This document shows positions 45,902 to 56,000 of a stretch of DNA of 64,000 nt, in pieces. The notes under the pieces were generated by a model that ran no database searches, was not told the DNA's origin, and was given only the letters and a program-made list of their open reading frames with translations. Source of the DNA: Isachenkonia alkalipeptolytica (lineage in GTDB: Bacteria; Bacillota; Clostridia; Peptostreptococcales; T1SED10-28); the NCBI RefSeq assembly GCF_009910325.1, contig NZ_SUMG01000003.1, forward strand, positions 1 through 64,000, read 5' to 3'. Every line of letters starts with the position of its first letter. The stretch's first letter is position 1. Position numbers and translations under genes: made by a program.

Positions 45902-45942
45902 AAGGTAAGGGTATAAGGGAACTTCCCTTTGACCCTTACCTT
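45902..45942 (+). other. Nested hairpin between rpsB and tsf
   Basis: An outer 11-bp perfect stem (AAGGTAAGGGT at 45902-45912 and ACCCTTACCTT at 45932-45942) encloses AAGGGA/TCCCTT with loop ACT. There is no T-run, as AAATACTATAAGGG follows. It could adjust the ratio of S2 to EF-Ts by RNA processing or partial attenuation. Confidence 0.75.
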
Positions 45943-45968
45943 AAATACTATAAGGGAGGTTTTTTATA

Positions 45969-46616
45969 ATGAGTATCAGTGCTAAAATGGTAAAAGAACT
46001 GCGGGAAAAAACCGCTGCGGGAATGATGGATTGTAAAAAAGCATTAACGGAAACCAATGGAGATATGGATAAAGCGGTGGAGTACTTACGGGAGAAGGGT
46101 CTTTCCAAGGCGGCGAAAAAGTCCGGACGAATCGCTTCGGAAGGTTTAGTGGAATCCTACATCCACGGAGGAAGAATCGGCGTATTAGTGGAAGTAAACT
46201 CCGAGACCGACTTCGTTGCGAAAAACGAAGAGTTCCAAACCTTTGTAAAGGATATTGCCATGCATATTGCGGCGGAAAATCCGCTGTATGTTAAAAAGGA
46301 TGAGGTACCGGAAGAGGTTGTGGAAAAGGAAAAAGACTTCTTGACCAAGCAGGCCCTGGCGGAAGGAAAGCCGGAAAAAATCGTTGAAAAAATGGTTGAG
46401 GGAAGAATCAGCAAGTACTACAACGAAATTTGTCTACTGGAGCAGCCCTTTGTCAAGGATCCGGACAAAACCGTGGGAGAACTGCTGAACGAAAAGGTTG
46501 CAAAGATCGGTGAGAACCTGAGCATCCGTAGATTTGCACGGTTTGAAGTAGGGGAAGGTTTAGAAAAGAAGGAAGAAAACTTTGCCGAAGAGGTAGCCAA
46601 CCAGATCAAAAAATAA
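45969..46616 (+). CDS. tsf: Elongation factor Ts
   Basis: 215 residues, the short form found in many clostridia. The N-terminal UBA-like domain reads [18 protein letters not shown]. The core has [19 protein letters not shown] and the C-terminal segment [18 protein letters not shown]. It exchanges GDP for GTP on EF-Tu. AAGGGAGG lies upstream. Longer EF-Ts proteins have an inserted coiled-coil part that is lacking here. Confidence 0.97.
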   Translation: MSISAKMVKELREKTAAGMMDCKKALTETNGDMDKAVEYLREKGLSKAAKKSGRIASEGLVESYIHGGRIGVLVEVNSETDFVAKNEEFQTFVKDIAMHIAAENPLYVKKDEVPEEVVEKEKDFLTKQALAEGKPEKIVEKMVEGRISKYYNEICLLEQPFVKDPDKTVGELLNEKVAKIGENLSIRRFARFEVGEGLEKKEENFAEEVANQIKK

Positions 46617-46635
46617 TTCCATAGTGATTAATTTC

Positions 46636-46671
46636 GAGGGAACACGAAAGTGTTCTCTTGATTTATGTTTG
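46636..46671 (+). terminator. Probable terminator after tsf
   Basis: GAGGGAACAC, loop GAAA, GTGTTCTC, with one mismatch and a short T-rich run (TTGATTTATGTTT). It overlaps the -35 box of the next promoter. Confidence 0.6.
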
Positions 46672-46686
46672 AGACTAAGATATAAT
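46658..46686 (+). promoter_or_regulatory. Sigma-A promoter of pyrH
   Basis: TTGATT at 46658-46663, a 17-nt spacer and TATAAT at 46681-46686. Confidence 0.75.
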
Positions 46687-46751
46687 TTTTTTGAATTGTT
46701 ATAGAAAAATATCAGATTTTAAAGGAATTTTCATGGGTGATATCGAAATAA

Positions 46752-47477
<726 letters not shown>

Positions 47478-47491
47478 GGGAGGAAAGAAAA

Positions 47492-48049
47492 ATGGAACTG
47501 AAAGTACACAAGGAAATGAAACAAAGCATGGAAAAGACCTTAAACGTGTTCAAAGAAGACTTAAACACCGTACGGGCAGGGCGGGCGAATCCTTCAATGC
47601 TGGACAAAGTGAAAGTGGATTATTACGGAGCCATGACTCCGCTAAACCAACTGGCATCTGTAACCGCACCGGAGCCACGGCTGATCAATGTTCAGCCCTA
47701 TGATGCCACGGCTCTGCAGGCCATTGAAAAAGCCATCATCAGCGCGGATCTGGGACTGAATCCCAGCAATGACGGAAAAATCATTCGAATCAACATCCCC
47801 CAATTAACGGAAGAACGCCGAAAAGATTTGGTGAAAATGGTAAAGAAAATGGCGGAAGAGGCCAAGGTCGCCATTCGAAACGAAAGAAGAAATGCCAATG
47901 ATGAACTGAAGAAGATGGAAAAAAACAAAGACATCACCGAAGATGATCTAAAAGACGGATTGGAAACCGTTCAGGAAATAACCGACGAGTACATTGAAAA
48001 AATTGATGAACTGATCAAACATAAAGAAGCGGAAATTTTAGAAGTATAA
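47492..48049 (+). CDS. frr: Ribosome recycling factor
   Basis: 185 residues, normal length. Conserved blocks are [58 protein letters not shown] and the C-terminal helix. With EF-G it splits ribosomes after termination. AAGGGAGGAAAG precedes the ATG. Confidence 0.98.
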   Translation: MELKVHKEMKQSMEKTLNVFKEDLNTVRAGRANPSMLDKVKVDYYGAMTPLNQLASVTAPEPRLINVQPYDATALQAIEKAIISADLGLNPSNDGKIIRINIPQLTEERRKDLVKMVKKMAEEAKVAIRNERRNANDELKKMEKNKDITEDDLKDGLETVQEITDEYIEKIDELIKHKEAEILEV

Positions 48050-48066
48050 TATTCGCGGGATAATGA

Positions 48067-48090
48067 TTAAACCCCCTAACGGGGGTTTAA
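48067..48090 (+). other. Perfect 10-bp hairpin between frr and uppS
   Basis: TTAAACCCCC, loop TAAC, GGGGGTTTAA. No T-run follows, and the uppS ribosome binding site comes about 7 nt after it, so it may affect uppS translation or RNA stability instead of ending transcription. Confidence 0.7.
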
Positions 48091-48109
48091 AACAGTAAGG
48101 TGGGAAATT

Positions 48110-48811
48110 ATGAAGGAAATGCCAAAACACATTGCCATCATTATGGATGGGAACGGCCGTTGGGCGGAAAAACAAAACAAAATGCGGGCAACCGGACATC
48201 GTCAAGGGGTGGAAGCCCTGCGGGCGGTGCTGGAAAAGGCGGATGAAATCGGAATTAAACATTTAACGGTATACGCTTTTTCTACAGAGAACTGGGCTCG
48301 ACCTAAAGCTGAAATCAAAGCACTGATGTTGCTTTTATTGGAATACATCAAAAGTGAATCCAAGGCGCTTCATAAAAAAAACGTACGGATCACCACCATC
48401 GGGAATCTTCAATCCTTTGATGAAAAAATTCAAAAAGAAATCGCAAAGGCCAAGGAGCTCACCGGGAATAACACGGGGTTGAACTTCAATATCGCCTTGA
48501 ATTACGGCGCCCGGGATGAAATCCGCCGGGCGGTGGAGGAAATTGTTCAACAGGACCGGCGGGGGAACCGGGAAGGCCTTTCGGTTACCGAGGAAGAGAT
48601 CGAAAAACATCTGGACACCGGGGATATGCCGGACCCGGATCTTTTAATCCGCACCAGCGGAGAAATGCGGCTGAGTAACTATTTATTATGGCAGCTGGCC
48701 TATACGGAACTGGTATTTACCGAAACCCTATGGCCGGATTTTACCGGTGAGGATTTAAAAGAAGCTGTGAAGGAATACCAAAATCGGGATCGGCGATTTG
48801 GTAAAATATAA
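48110..48811 (+). CDS. uppS: Isoprenyl transferase (undecaprenyl diphosphate synthase)
   Basis: 233 residues. It makes the C55 lipid carrier for cell-wall synthesis by cis-condensation. Motifs: HIAIIMDGNGRWAE with the catalytic Asp, LTVYAFSTENW, LNYGARDEI and the C-terminal DLLIRTSGEMRLSNYLLWQ and YTELVFTETLWPDF. TAAGGTGGG is upstream. It is followed by cdsA in the usual order. Confidence 0.97.
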   Translation: MKEMPKHIAIIMDGNGRWAEKQNKMRATGHRQGVEALRAVLEKADEIGIKHLTVYAFSTENWARPKAEIKALMLLLLEYIKSESKALHKKNVRITTIGNLQSFDEKIQKEIAKAKELTGNNTGLNFNIALNYGARDEIRRAVEEIVQQDRRGNREGLSVTEEEIEKHLDTGDMPDPDLLIRTSGEMRLSNYLLWQLAYTELVFTETLWPDFTGEDLKEAVKEYQNRDRRFGKI

Positions 48812-48826
48812 TTTTGGGGGAACTTT

Positions 48827-49606
48827 ATGATTACTCGGATAATTAGTGCAGTTATTGGAATACCCATACTCATTGGGATAATAACCCTGGGAGGCGCTCC
48901 GTTGATGGCGGCCCTGGGCCTGGTGATGATTTTAGGACTTCGGGAGTTTTATCAGGCCCTTTCTAAAAAAGGCTTTCAGCCCGTGGACGGAATCGGTTAT
49001 GCCTTTACCGTTTTTTTGGTGTTCAGTTTGTTCCTTGGACAGGATTGGGCCACCCAGGGAATTTACGGTGCCTTCCTTCTGACGGCCTTAACATTGCTGT
49101 TGAACGAAAAGTATACGGTACAGGACGGGATGTTGACCCTGTACGGCATTCTTTATATTCCAATACTGATGAGCTATATTATTCGGGTGGATCTTTTGGA
49201 AAGTCCCGCCCATATCATCTGGCTGGTATTTATTATTGCCTTTGCCACGGACACTTTCGCTTATTTTACCGGCCGATTCCTGGGAAAACATAAACTCTGT
49301 CCCCGGGTAAGTCCGAAAAAAACCATTGAGGGCTCCATCGGAGGACTTGTGGGAACCGTGGCGGCCTGCGGGGTATTCGCCTATTTTATTTTCCCTCAGG
49401 GGATTTTCTCTTTCATGATCCTGGGCGCCTTGGGATCGGCGGTGGCCCAGATGGGAGACCTCAGCGCTTCTATGGTAAAGCGGTGGACAGGAATAAAGGA
49501 TTTCGGGAAGATTATGCCCGGCCACGGCGGGGTGCTGGACCGCTTTGACAGTATTATCTTTGCCGCCCCCCTGGTTTATTATTACATAACCATGGTTGTA
49601 GGATAG
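48827..49606 (+). CDS. cdsA: Phosphatidate cytidylyltransferase
   Basis: 259 residues, strongly hydrophobic with about seven or eight membrane segments. The CdsA signature lies at the C-terminus: GDLSASMVKRWTGIKDFGKI and PGHGGVLDRFDSIIFAAP. It makes CDP-diacylglycerol for phospholipid synthesis at the membrane. GGGGGAAC lies before the ATG. Confidence 0.96.
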   Translation: MITRIISAVIGIPILIGIITLGGAPLMAALGLVMILGLREFYQALSKKGFQPVDGIGYAFTVFLVFSLFLGQDWATQGIYGAFLLTALTLLLNEKYTVQDGMLTLYGILYIPILMSYIIRVDLLESPAHIIWLVFIIAFATDTFAYFTGRFLGKHKLCPRVSPKKTIEGSIGGLVGTVAACGVFAYFIFPQGIFSFMILGALGSAVAQMGDLSASMVKRWTGIKDFGKIMPGHGGVLDRFDSIIFAAPLVYYYITMVVG

Positions 49607-49638
49607 GGCTGCAGCAGTAAAAAAAGTTTTTATATAAA

Positions 49639-49647
49639 TGGTATAAT
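49639..49647 (+). promoter_or_regulatory. Extended -10 promoter before dxr
   Basis: TGGTATAAT (TATAAT at 49642-49647) with no clear -35 box. Transcription would start about 49654, consistent with a dxr start near 49702-49720. Confidence 0.55.
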
Positions 49648-49719
49648 AGAAAGTAAGGGATGGGGACGGAAGGAATAATAATTCAAAAAAATAAGTCCCC
49701 TATGGAAAGGATGGAGGAA

Positions 49720-50925
49720 ATGAAAAACCTAGGTATTTTAGGGTCTACAGGATCCATCGGCGAACAAACCCTGGAAGTGGTTCGAAAAAACCCCGGGGAT
49801 TACCGTGTATCGGCCCTGGCGGTTATGGGAAATATCAGCCGTTTAAAGGAACAGATTCAGGAATTTCAGCCGAAGTTGGTGGCCGTCTTTGACCCGGATA
49901 GAGGGAAGTTGTTAAAAGAGGAGATTATTAAGCTGAAGGCCCGGGGGCCGAGAACGAAAACACCGGAGGACAATCCGAATTATCCTCTTTTCCGTGTGAA
50001 AGTCTTAGTGGGCCTCGAAGGCCTCGTTGCCATTGCCACCTCGGGAGAAGTGGATTTACTGGTAAACTCTGTGGTGGGCAGTGCAGGTCTGGTACCTACC
50101 GTAAAAGCCATCGACGCCGGAAAAAACATTGCCCTGGCCAATAAGGAAACCCTGGTGGTAGCCGGGGAACTGGTGATGCAAAAAGCCAGAGAAAAAGGGA
50201 TTCAAATCACTCCCATCGACAGTGAGCACTCCGCAGTATTCCAGTGTTTACAGGGAGAGAAAAAAGAAAGTTTGGAAAAGATCATTCTAACCGCTTCCGG
50301 AGGCCCCTTTCGCACCTGGAAGAAGGAAGAAATTGAAAAAGCCACCTATCGTCAGGCGCTGAAGCATCCTAACTGGGCTATGGGACGAAAGATTTCCATC
50401 GATTCCGCAACCATGATGAATAAAGGCTTGGAAGTCATTGAAGCCCGCTGGCTTTTCGATGTGCCCCAAGAAAAAATCGAAACCTTGGTGCATCCCGAAA
50501 GCATTATCCATTCCATGGTGGAATATGTGGACAGTTCCGTGATTGCGGAGCTGGGGGTGCCGGATATGAAGGTGCCGATCCAGTATGCCCTTTCCTACCC
50601 GGAAAGAATCAAAGGGGACTATGAAAAACTAAGTCTCAGCAAAATTAGAAACCTCTCCTTTGAAGAACCGGATACCCGGCGTTTTCCCTGCCTGAAACTG
50701 GCCTATGAGGCCCTGGAAGCGGGAGGCACCATGCCGGCGGTACTGAATGGTGCCAACGAGGTATTGGTAGAGGCCTATTTACAGGAAAAAATCACCTTTT
50801 ATGATATACCGAAATATATTAAGATGGCCATGGAGGCTCATACGCCCTTTGAGTACACCACTTTGGAGGAAATCCTGGAAGTGGACCGTTGGGTACGTGA
50901 TTACGTAAGCAACACCCTATTGTAA
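49720..50925 (+). CDS. dxr: 1-deoxy-D-xylulose 5-phosphate reductoisomerase
   Basis: About 401 residues. Second enzyme of the MEP isoprenoid pathway. NADPH site GILGSTGSIGEQTLEV at the N-terminus; ALANKETLVVAGELV, PIDSEHSAVFQCLQGE, TASGGPFR and HPNWAMGRKISIDSATMMNK follow. ATG 49720 gives the usual N-terminus; ATG 49702 and 49711 are in frame just upstream. The loop before VLVGLEGLV is about 15-20 residues longer than in Bacillus. ispG, another MEP gene, is two genes on. Confidence 0.96.
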   Translation: MKNLGILGSTGSIGEQTLEVVRKNPGDYRVSALAVMGNISRLKEQIQEFQPKLVAVFDPDRGKLLKEEIIKLKARGPRTKTPEDNPNYPLFRVKVLVGLEGLVAIATSGEVDLLVNSVVGSAGLVPTVKAIDAGKNIALANKETLVVAGELVMQKAREKGIQITPIDSEHSAVFQCLQGEKKESLEKIILTASGGPFRTWKKEEIEKATYRQALKHPNWAMGRKISIDSATMMNKGLEVIEARWLFDVPQEKIETLVHPESIIHSMVEYVDSSVIAELGVPDMKVPIQYALSYPERIKGDYEKLSLSKIRNLSFEEPDTRRFPCLKLAYEALEAGGTMPAVLNGANEVLVEAYLQEKITFYDIPKYIKMAMEAHTPFEYTTLEEILEVDRWVRDYVSNTLL

Positions 50926-50937
50926 GGAGGAGTAACT

Positions 50938-51945
50938 GTGATATTTACACTAATTTCCGCCGCCATTGTTCTTGGGTTACTGGTAATTGTCCATGAACTG
51001 GGACACTTTACCGTGGCCAAGGCTGTCGGCATCAAAGTGCAAGAGTTTTCCGTGGGAATGGGACCGAAGATTTTCCAAAAGAGAAAGGGAGAGACCGACT
51101 ACTCCCTGCGAGGGGTTCCCATCGGCGGATACGTGAAAATGGAGGGAGAGGACGAATCCTCCGAGGACGAAAGAAGCTTCAGCAATAAACCGATACTCAG
51201 CCGTATTGCCGTGCTGATTGCAGGATCCTTTATGAATTTTTTACTGGCGATTATTATTTTAACCGGGATTTTTTATACCATCGGCGTGGTCACCACGGAT
51301 ATTGCCGGGGTTTCCGATGATGCTCCCGCCTATGAAGCCGGGATTGAAGCCGGGGATAAAATCATCGCCATCGACGGGGAAACCGCCAGAACCCCCAGCG
51401 CGGTGCAAAACTATATCAATCTTTCCGAAGAGGACCAGATACAGGTTACGGTAGAACGGGGAGAGGAAACCCTGGAAAAGACCGTGGGCGTTCGAGTGGA
51501 TGAAGAACTGAACCGCCGGATCATCGGTGTGGAGTTTGATGTGGAGCAGTCCCTGGGCGCTGCGGTGGCGGGAAGTTTTCGAGAAACCCGAACCATCGTT
51601 GTAGAGATTTTTAATTTCTTCACCCGAATATTTACCGGAGAAGCGGATGTGTCCCAGGAAGTGGCAGGCCCCGTGGGGATTGTCAGTCTGGTGGGAGACG
51701 CCACGAGAGCCGGATTTATTAATGTGGCCCTACTGACGGCCTTTATCAGTATCAATCTCGGGATCATGAATCTGTTACCGATCCCCGCCCTCGACGGCAG
51801 TCGAATACTGTTTTTATTGTTAGAGGCGGTTCGGGGTAAACCCATCGATCCGGAAAAAGAAGGGATGGTTCATTTAGTAGGCTTCGGTCTATTGATATTT
51901 ATCATGCTGATGGTGACCTATCAGGACATTCTTAGACTGTTTTAG
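50938..51945 (+). CDS. rseP: Site-2 intramembrane metalloprotease RseP/RasP
   Basis: 335 residues. The zinc motif HELGH (residues 19-23) lies in the first membrane segment (LGLLVIVHELGHF). One PDZ domain follows in the middle (GVSDDAPAYEAGIEAGDKII), and the second active-site motif NLLPIPALDGSR is in a C-terminal membrane segment. It cleaves anti-sigma factors and signal-peptide remnants. The start is GTG 50938, behind AAGGAGGAG. Confidence 0.95.
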   Translation: MIFTLISAAIVLGLLVIVHELGHFTVAKAVGIKVQEFSVGMGPKIFQKRKGETDYSLRGVPIGGYVKMEGEDESSEDERSFSNKPILSRIAVLIAGSFMNFLLAIIILTGIFYTIGVVTTDIAGVSDDAPAYEAGIEAGDKIIAIDGETARTPSAVQNYINLSEEDQIQVTVERGEETLEKTVGVRVDEELNRRIIGVEFDVEQSLGAAVAGSFRETRTIVVEIFNFFTRIFTGEADVSQEVAGPVGIVSLVGDATRAGFINVALLTAFISINLGIMNLLPIPALDGSRILFLLLEAVRGKPIDPEKEGMVHLVGFGLLIFIMLMVTYQDILRLF

Positions 51946-52033
51946 CAATCCCCCTTGAAAGGATAGATTAAGAAAGAAGGCAGGAAGAATCCGAGGATTC
52001 CTTGGAGAAATATTTTAGGAAATAGGTGAGACA

Positions 52034-53080
52034 ATGAGACGACAAACGAAAAAGGTTCAATGCGGGCATCTTCATATCGGTGGAGATGCCCCGATTTCCA
52101 TACAATCCATGACCACCACCGATACCCGGGATGTAAGAGCCACCGTGGCCCAGATCCATGCCTTAGAGGAAGTAGGCTGTGACATCGTTCGGGTGGCGGT
52201 ACCGGATATGGCGGCGGCCAAGGCCCTGGGGGCCATAAAAGAAGAAATTCATATTCCCCTGGTGGCGGACATTCACTTTGATTACCGCCTGGCCTTAGAG
52301 GCCATGGAACAAGGGGTGGACAAACTGCGGCTGAACCCGGGAAATATCGGGGACAAAAGCCGGGTACAGCAGGTGGTACAAAAAGCCAAGGAGAAAAACA
52401 TTCCCATTCGCATCGGCGTCAATGCCGGATCCATCAGTGAGAAAATCATCGAAAAGCACGGCGGCATTACGGCGGAAGCCATGGTGGACAGCGCCGTGGA
52501 ACACATAAAAATCTTAGAGGCCATGGATTTTAGGGACATTGTCATCTCCCTAAAGGCCCACGACGTGGCCCTGACTCTGGAAGCTTATGAAAAGATCAGC
52601 GAAGTGGTGGATTATCCCCTGCACCTGGGTATTACCGAGGCGGGAACCCGATGGGCGGGGACGATAAAATCCTCCCTGGGGATCGGCGCCATGCTCTTAA
52701 AAGGTCTTGGAGACACCCTTCGGGTATCCCTTACGGGAGAGCCCACGGAGGAAGTGGAAGTGGGCAAGGAAATTTTAAAGGCCGCGGGGATACGGAAAAC
52801 CGGATTGACCTTGATATCCTGTCCCACCTGCGGACGGTGCAATATTGATTTAATTAATCTCGCCACCCGGGTAGAAAAAGCCCTGAAAAATGTGGAAAAA
52901 CCCATTGAAGTAGCGATTATGGGCTGCGCGGTGAACGGTCCCGGAGAAGCCAAGGGAGCGGATATCGGTATTGCAGGAGGCCAGGGCAGCGCCCTGCTTT
53001 TTCGAAAAGGGGAAATTATTCGGAAAATCCCCGAATCGGAAATTGAAGAGCAGTTATTAGCGGAGATTGAAAAGCTTTAG
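52034..53080 (+). CDS. ispG: 4-hydroxy-3-methylbut-2-enyl diphosphate synthase (flavodoxin)
   Basis: 348 residues. It is a late MEP pathway enzyme. The TIM-barrel part has [14 protein letters not shown] and [19 protein letters not shown]; the C-terminal part has the [4Fe-4S] cysteines in [12 protein letters not shown] and [20 protein letters not shown]. Neighbouring dxr, rseP and polC match the clostridial order. Confidence 0.96.
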   Translation: MRRQTKKVQCGHLHIGGDAPISIQSMTTTDTRDVRATVAQIHALEEVGCDIVRVAVPDMAAAKALGAIKEEIHIPLVADIHFDYRLALEAMEQGVDKLRLNPGNIGDKSRVQQVVQKAKEKNIPIRIGVNAGSISEKIIEKHGGITAEAMVDSAVEHIKILEAMDFRDIVISLKAHDVALTLEAYEKISEVVDYPLHLGITEAGTRWAGTIKSSLGIGAMLLKGLGDTLRVSLTGEPTEEVEVGKEILKAAGIRKTGLTLISCPTCGRCNIDLINLATRVEKALKNVEKPIEVAIMGCAVNGPGEAKGADIGIAGGQGSALLFRKGEIIRKIPESEIEEQLLAEIEKL

Positions 53081-53098
53081 AGAACCGGGAGGGGAAAT

Positions 53099-56000
53099 AT
53101 GGAGACCTACACACTACAAGACTTCTTTGAAAAATTTCAGATCACCGGGGAGGCGTCCTTTGCTAACTACCGGGTTCAAAAAGTGGTGATGCATCGAAAA
53201 CAGGGGAAGATGGATCTTCATTTGCGAAGTGAAAAAATCGGACTGGAGGACAGTTTGTTTTTATATCTGCATCAACTGAAGGAAAAGCTGGCCCTGAAAA
53301 AGGATATCGAACTCCAGCTGGAATATGACGGAGGAGAACAGGATTTCGAGAAAATCCTGGAGGAGAACCGGGAGAATTTATTTTTCATCCTACGACGAAA
53401 TCTTCCCTTCTGTAAGGATTTTTTAAAACGGGAGGACTTGTCTTATCAACTGACGGGAGAACAACTGAGTATCAAAATTAACGAAGGGCTGATCGCTGAC
53501 AAGGCTCGGCAGCGGAAGGTGAACAAAAAAATTGAAGCTTTTTTTCTGGAAACCTTTCGTAAAAAGATCACCTGTGAGATATTAGCGCCCAATGTGGAGT
53601 TTAACCTGAACGAGTATCATCAGACCCTGAAGGTGGAAGAGGAGAGCCTGGCCAAGGAACTGGATGCCCAGGAACCTTCAAAACCAGCAAAAGCCAACGG
53701 TAGCTCGGGGAAAGCCAAGGGCCCCGCAGGCAAGGGAGGCAATGTGATTCTTGGGAAATCCATTCCCTTAAACACGGAAATCACCAAACTTTCCGACTTG
53801 GAAGAACACCATGATAAGGTCACCGTGGATGTGGAAGTCTTTGATTTTGAATACAAGGAACTGCGAAGCGGGAAGAAGGTCTACATCCTACAGACCACGG
53901 ACTATTCCAACTCCATTACCGTAAAATTCTTTGAAGGAAAGAAAATGTCCGTGGTACCGGAAGAGGTCATCAACAAAGGGGATACCTTCTGGATTCGGGG
54001 AGACATCGTCTTTGATAAATTTCTGAAGGAAAATATTTTAATGGCCTGGGATATCAACACGGTTAAAAAAATCGTCAAGGGAGACGAGTCCAAGGAAAAG
54101 CGGGTGGAACTCCACCTTCATACCCAGATGTCCTCCATGGACGGCATGACCAATATCTCCAGAATGGTTAAGCGGGCCAAGGAATGGGGCCATAAAGCCA
54201 TTGCCGTAACCGACCACGGAGTTTTGCAGGCCTTTCCCGAAGCTATGGGGGCCGCAAAAGAGCACGATATGAAAGTGATTTACGGACTGGAGGGCTACGT
54301 GGTCAATGACAGTGAGCCCTTAGTTACGGGAGAGATGAGCCATCATTTTGACCAGGACTTTGTGGTGTTTGACTTGGAGACCACGGGACTTTCCAGCAAC
54401 AATGACGGGATTACGGAAATTGCCGGAGTGAAAATCCGTGGGGGCGAAATCATCGACACCTTTTCCAGCCTGGTCAATCCCGAAAAAAACATTTCTCCGA
54501 AGATTACGGAAATTACGGGGATTACCAATGAAATGGTTCGGCATGAACGAACCGTCGACCAGGTACTGCCCGAGTTTTTAAAGTTTGCCCAGGGCAGCTG
54601 CCTGGTGGCTCACAACGCGGACTTTGATATGGGATTTGTCCGGGGGAAGGCCAAAAAACTCGGTTTAACCGTGGAAAATTCCGTAGCCGACACCCTGACT
54701 TTGTCCAGAGTCCTATTAAAGGACTTAAAACGGCATAAATTGAATTTAGTGGCCAAGCACCTGGACGTGCCCCTGGAAAATCATCACCGGGCCCTGGACG
54801 ATGCCGAGGCCACGGGGAAAATATTTATTAAGCTGATGAATCGAATGAAGGAACAGGGAATTGAGACCCTGGGGGCTATCAACGACCAACTGGGGAAAAG
54901 AGTGGATTTTAAAAAGAGCCGCTCCTACCATATTGTCATTCTTGCAAAGAATTTACAGGGGCTGAAAAACCTGTATCAACTGGTTTCCGCCTCCCATATT
55001 GACTATTTTTATAAAAAGCCCCGGATTCCCAAAAGTCTGATTCGTAAACATCGGGAGGGACTGATTTTAGGGACCGCCTGCGAGGCCGGAGAGCTCTACC
55101 AAAGCATTCTCAAAAACGATCCCCCGGAAAAAGTGGCGGCAATTGCCAAGGAATACGACTTTTTAGAGGTCCAGCCCCTGGAGAACAATCGTTTTTTAGT
55201 GGATAAAGGATTTTTACGATCCACGGGAGAGCTGGAGAATATCAACAAGCGCATCATCGCCTTGGGAGACAAGCATGATAAACCGGTGGTGGCCACGGGA
55301 GACGTGCACTTTTTAAACAAAGAGGACGAGGTCTACCGAAGGGTACTGATGACCGGGCAGGGCTTTGACGACGCCGATAAACAGCCTCCTCTGCATTTTA
55401 AAACCACGGAGGAAATGCTTAGAGACTTTTCCTATCTTCCCGGGGAAAAGGCGAAGGAAATTGTCATTGAAAATCCGTCAATGATTGCGGATTCCGTGGA
55501 AGCCATCAAACCCATACCGGAAGGAACCTTTCCTCCGGAGATTGAAGGCTCCGAGGAAAACCTGAGGGAAATGTGTTATAACAAAGCCAAACGGATTTAC
55601 GGGGATCCCGTGCCGGAGCTGGTGATCAACCGACTGGACCAGGAGTTGAATTCGATTATTTCCAACGGTTATGCCGTACTCTATGTAATTTCCCAGAAAC
55701 TGGTGACCAAATCCCTGGAGGACGGTTACCTAGTAGGGTCCCGGGGGTCCGTAGGGTCGTCTTTTGCCGCCACCATGAGCGATATCACCGAGGTCAATCC
55801 CCTGCCTCCCCATTACGTCTGCGACCGTTGTCAGCACTCGGAGTTTTTCACCGACGGCTCCTACGCCTCGGGCTTTGACCTGCCGGATAAGCAGTGTCCG
55901 AAGTGCGAACACGAGCTGACCAAGGAAGGCCATGATATTCCCTTTGAAGTCTTCCTCGGTTTTGAGGGAGACAAGGAGCCGGATATTGATTTGAACTTCG

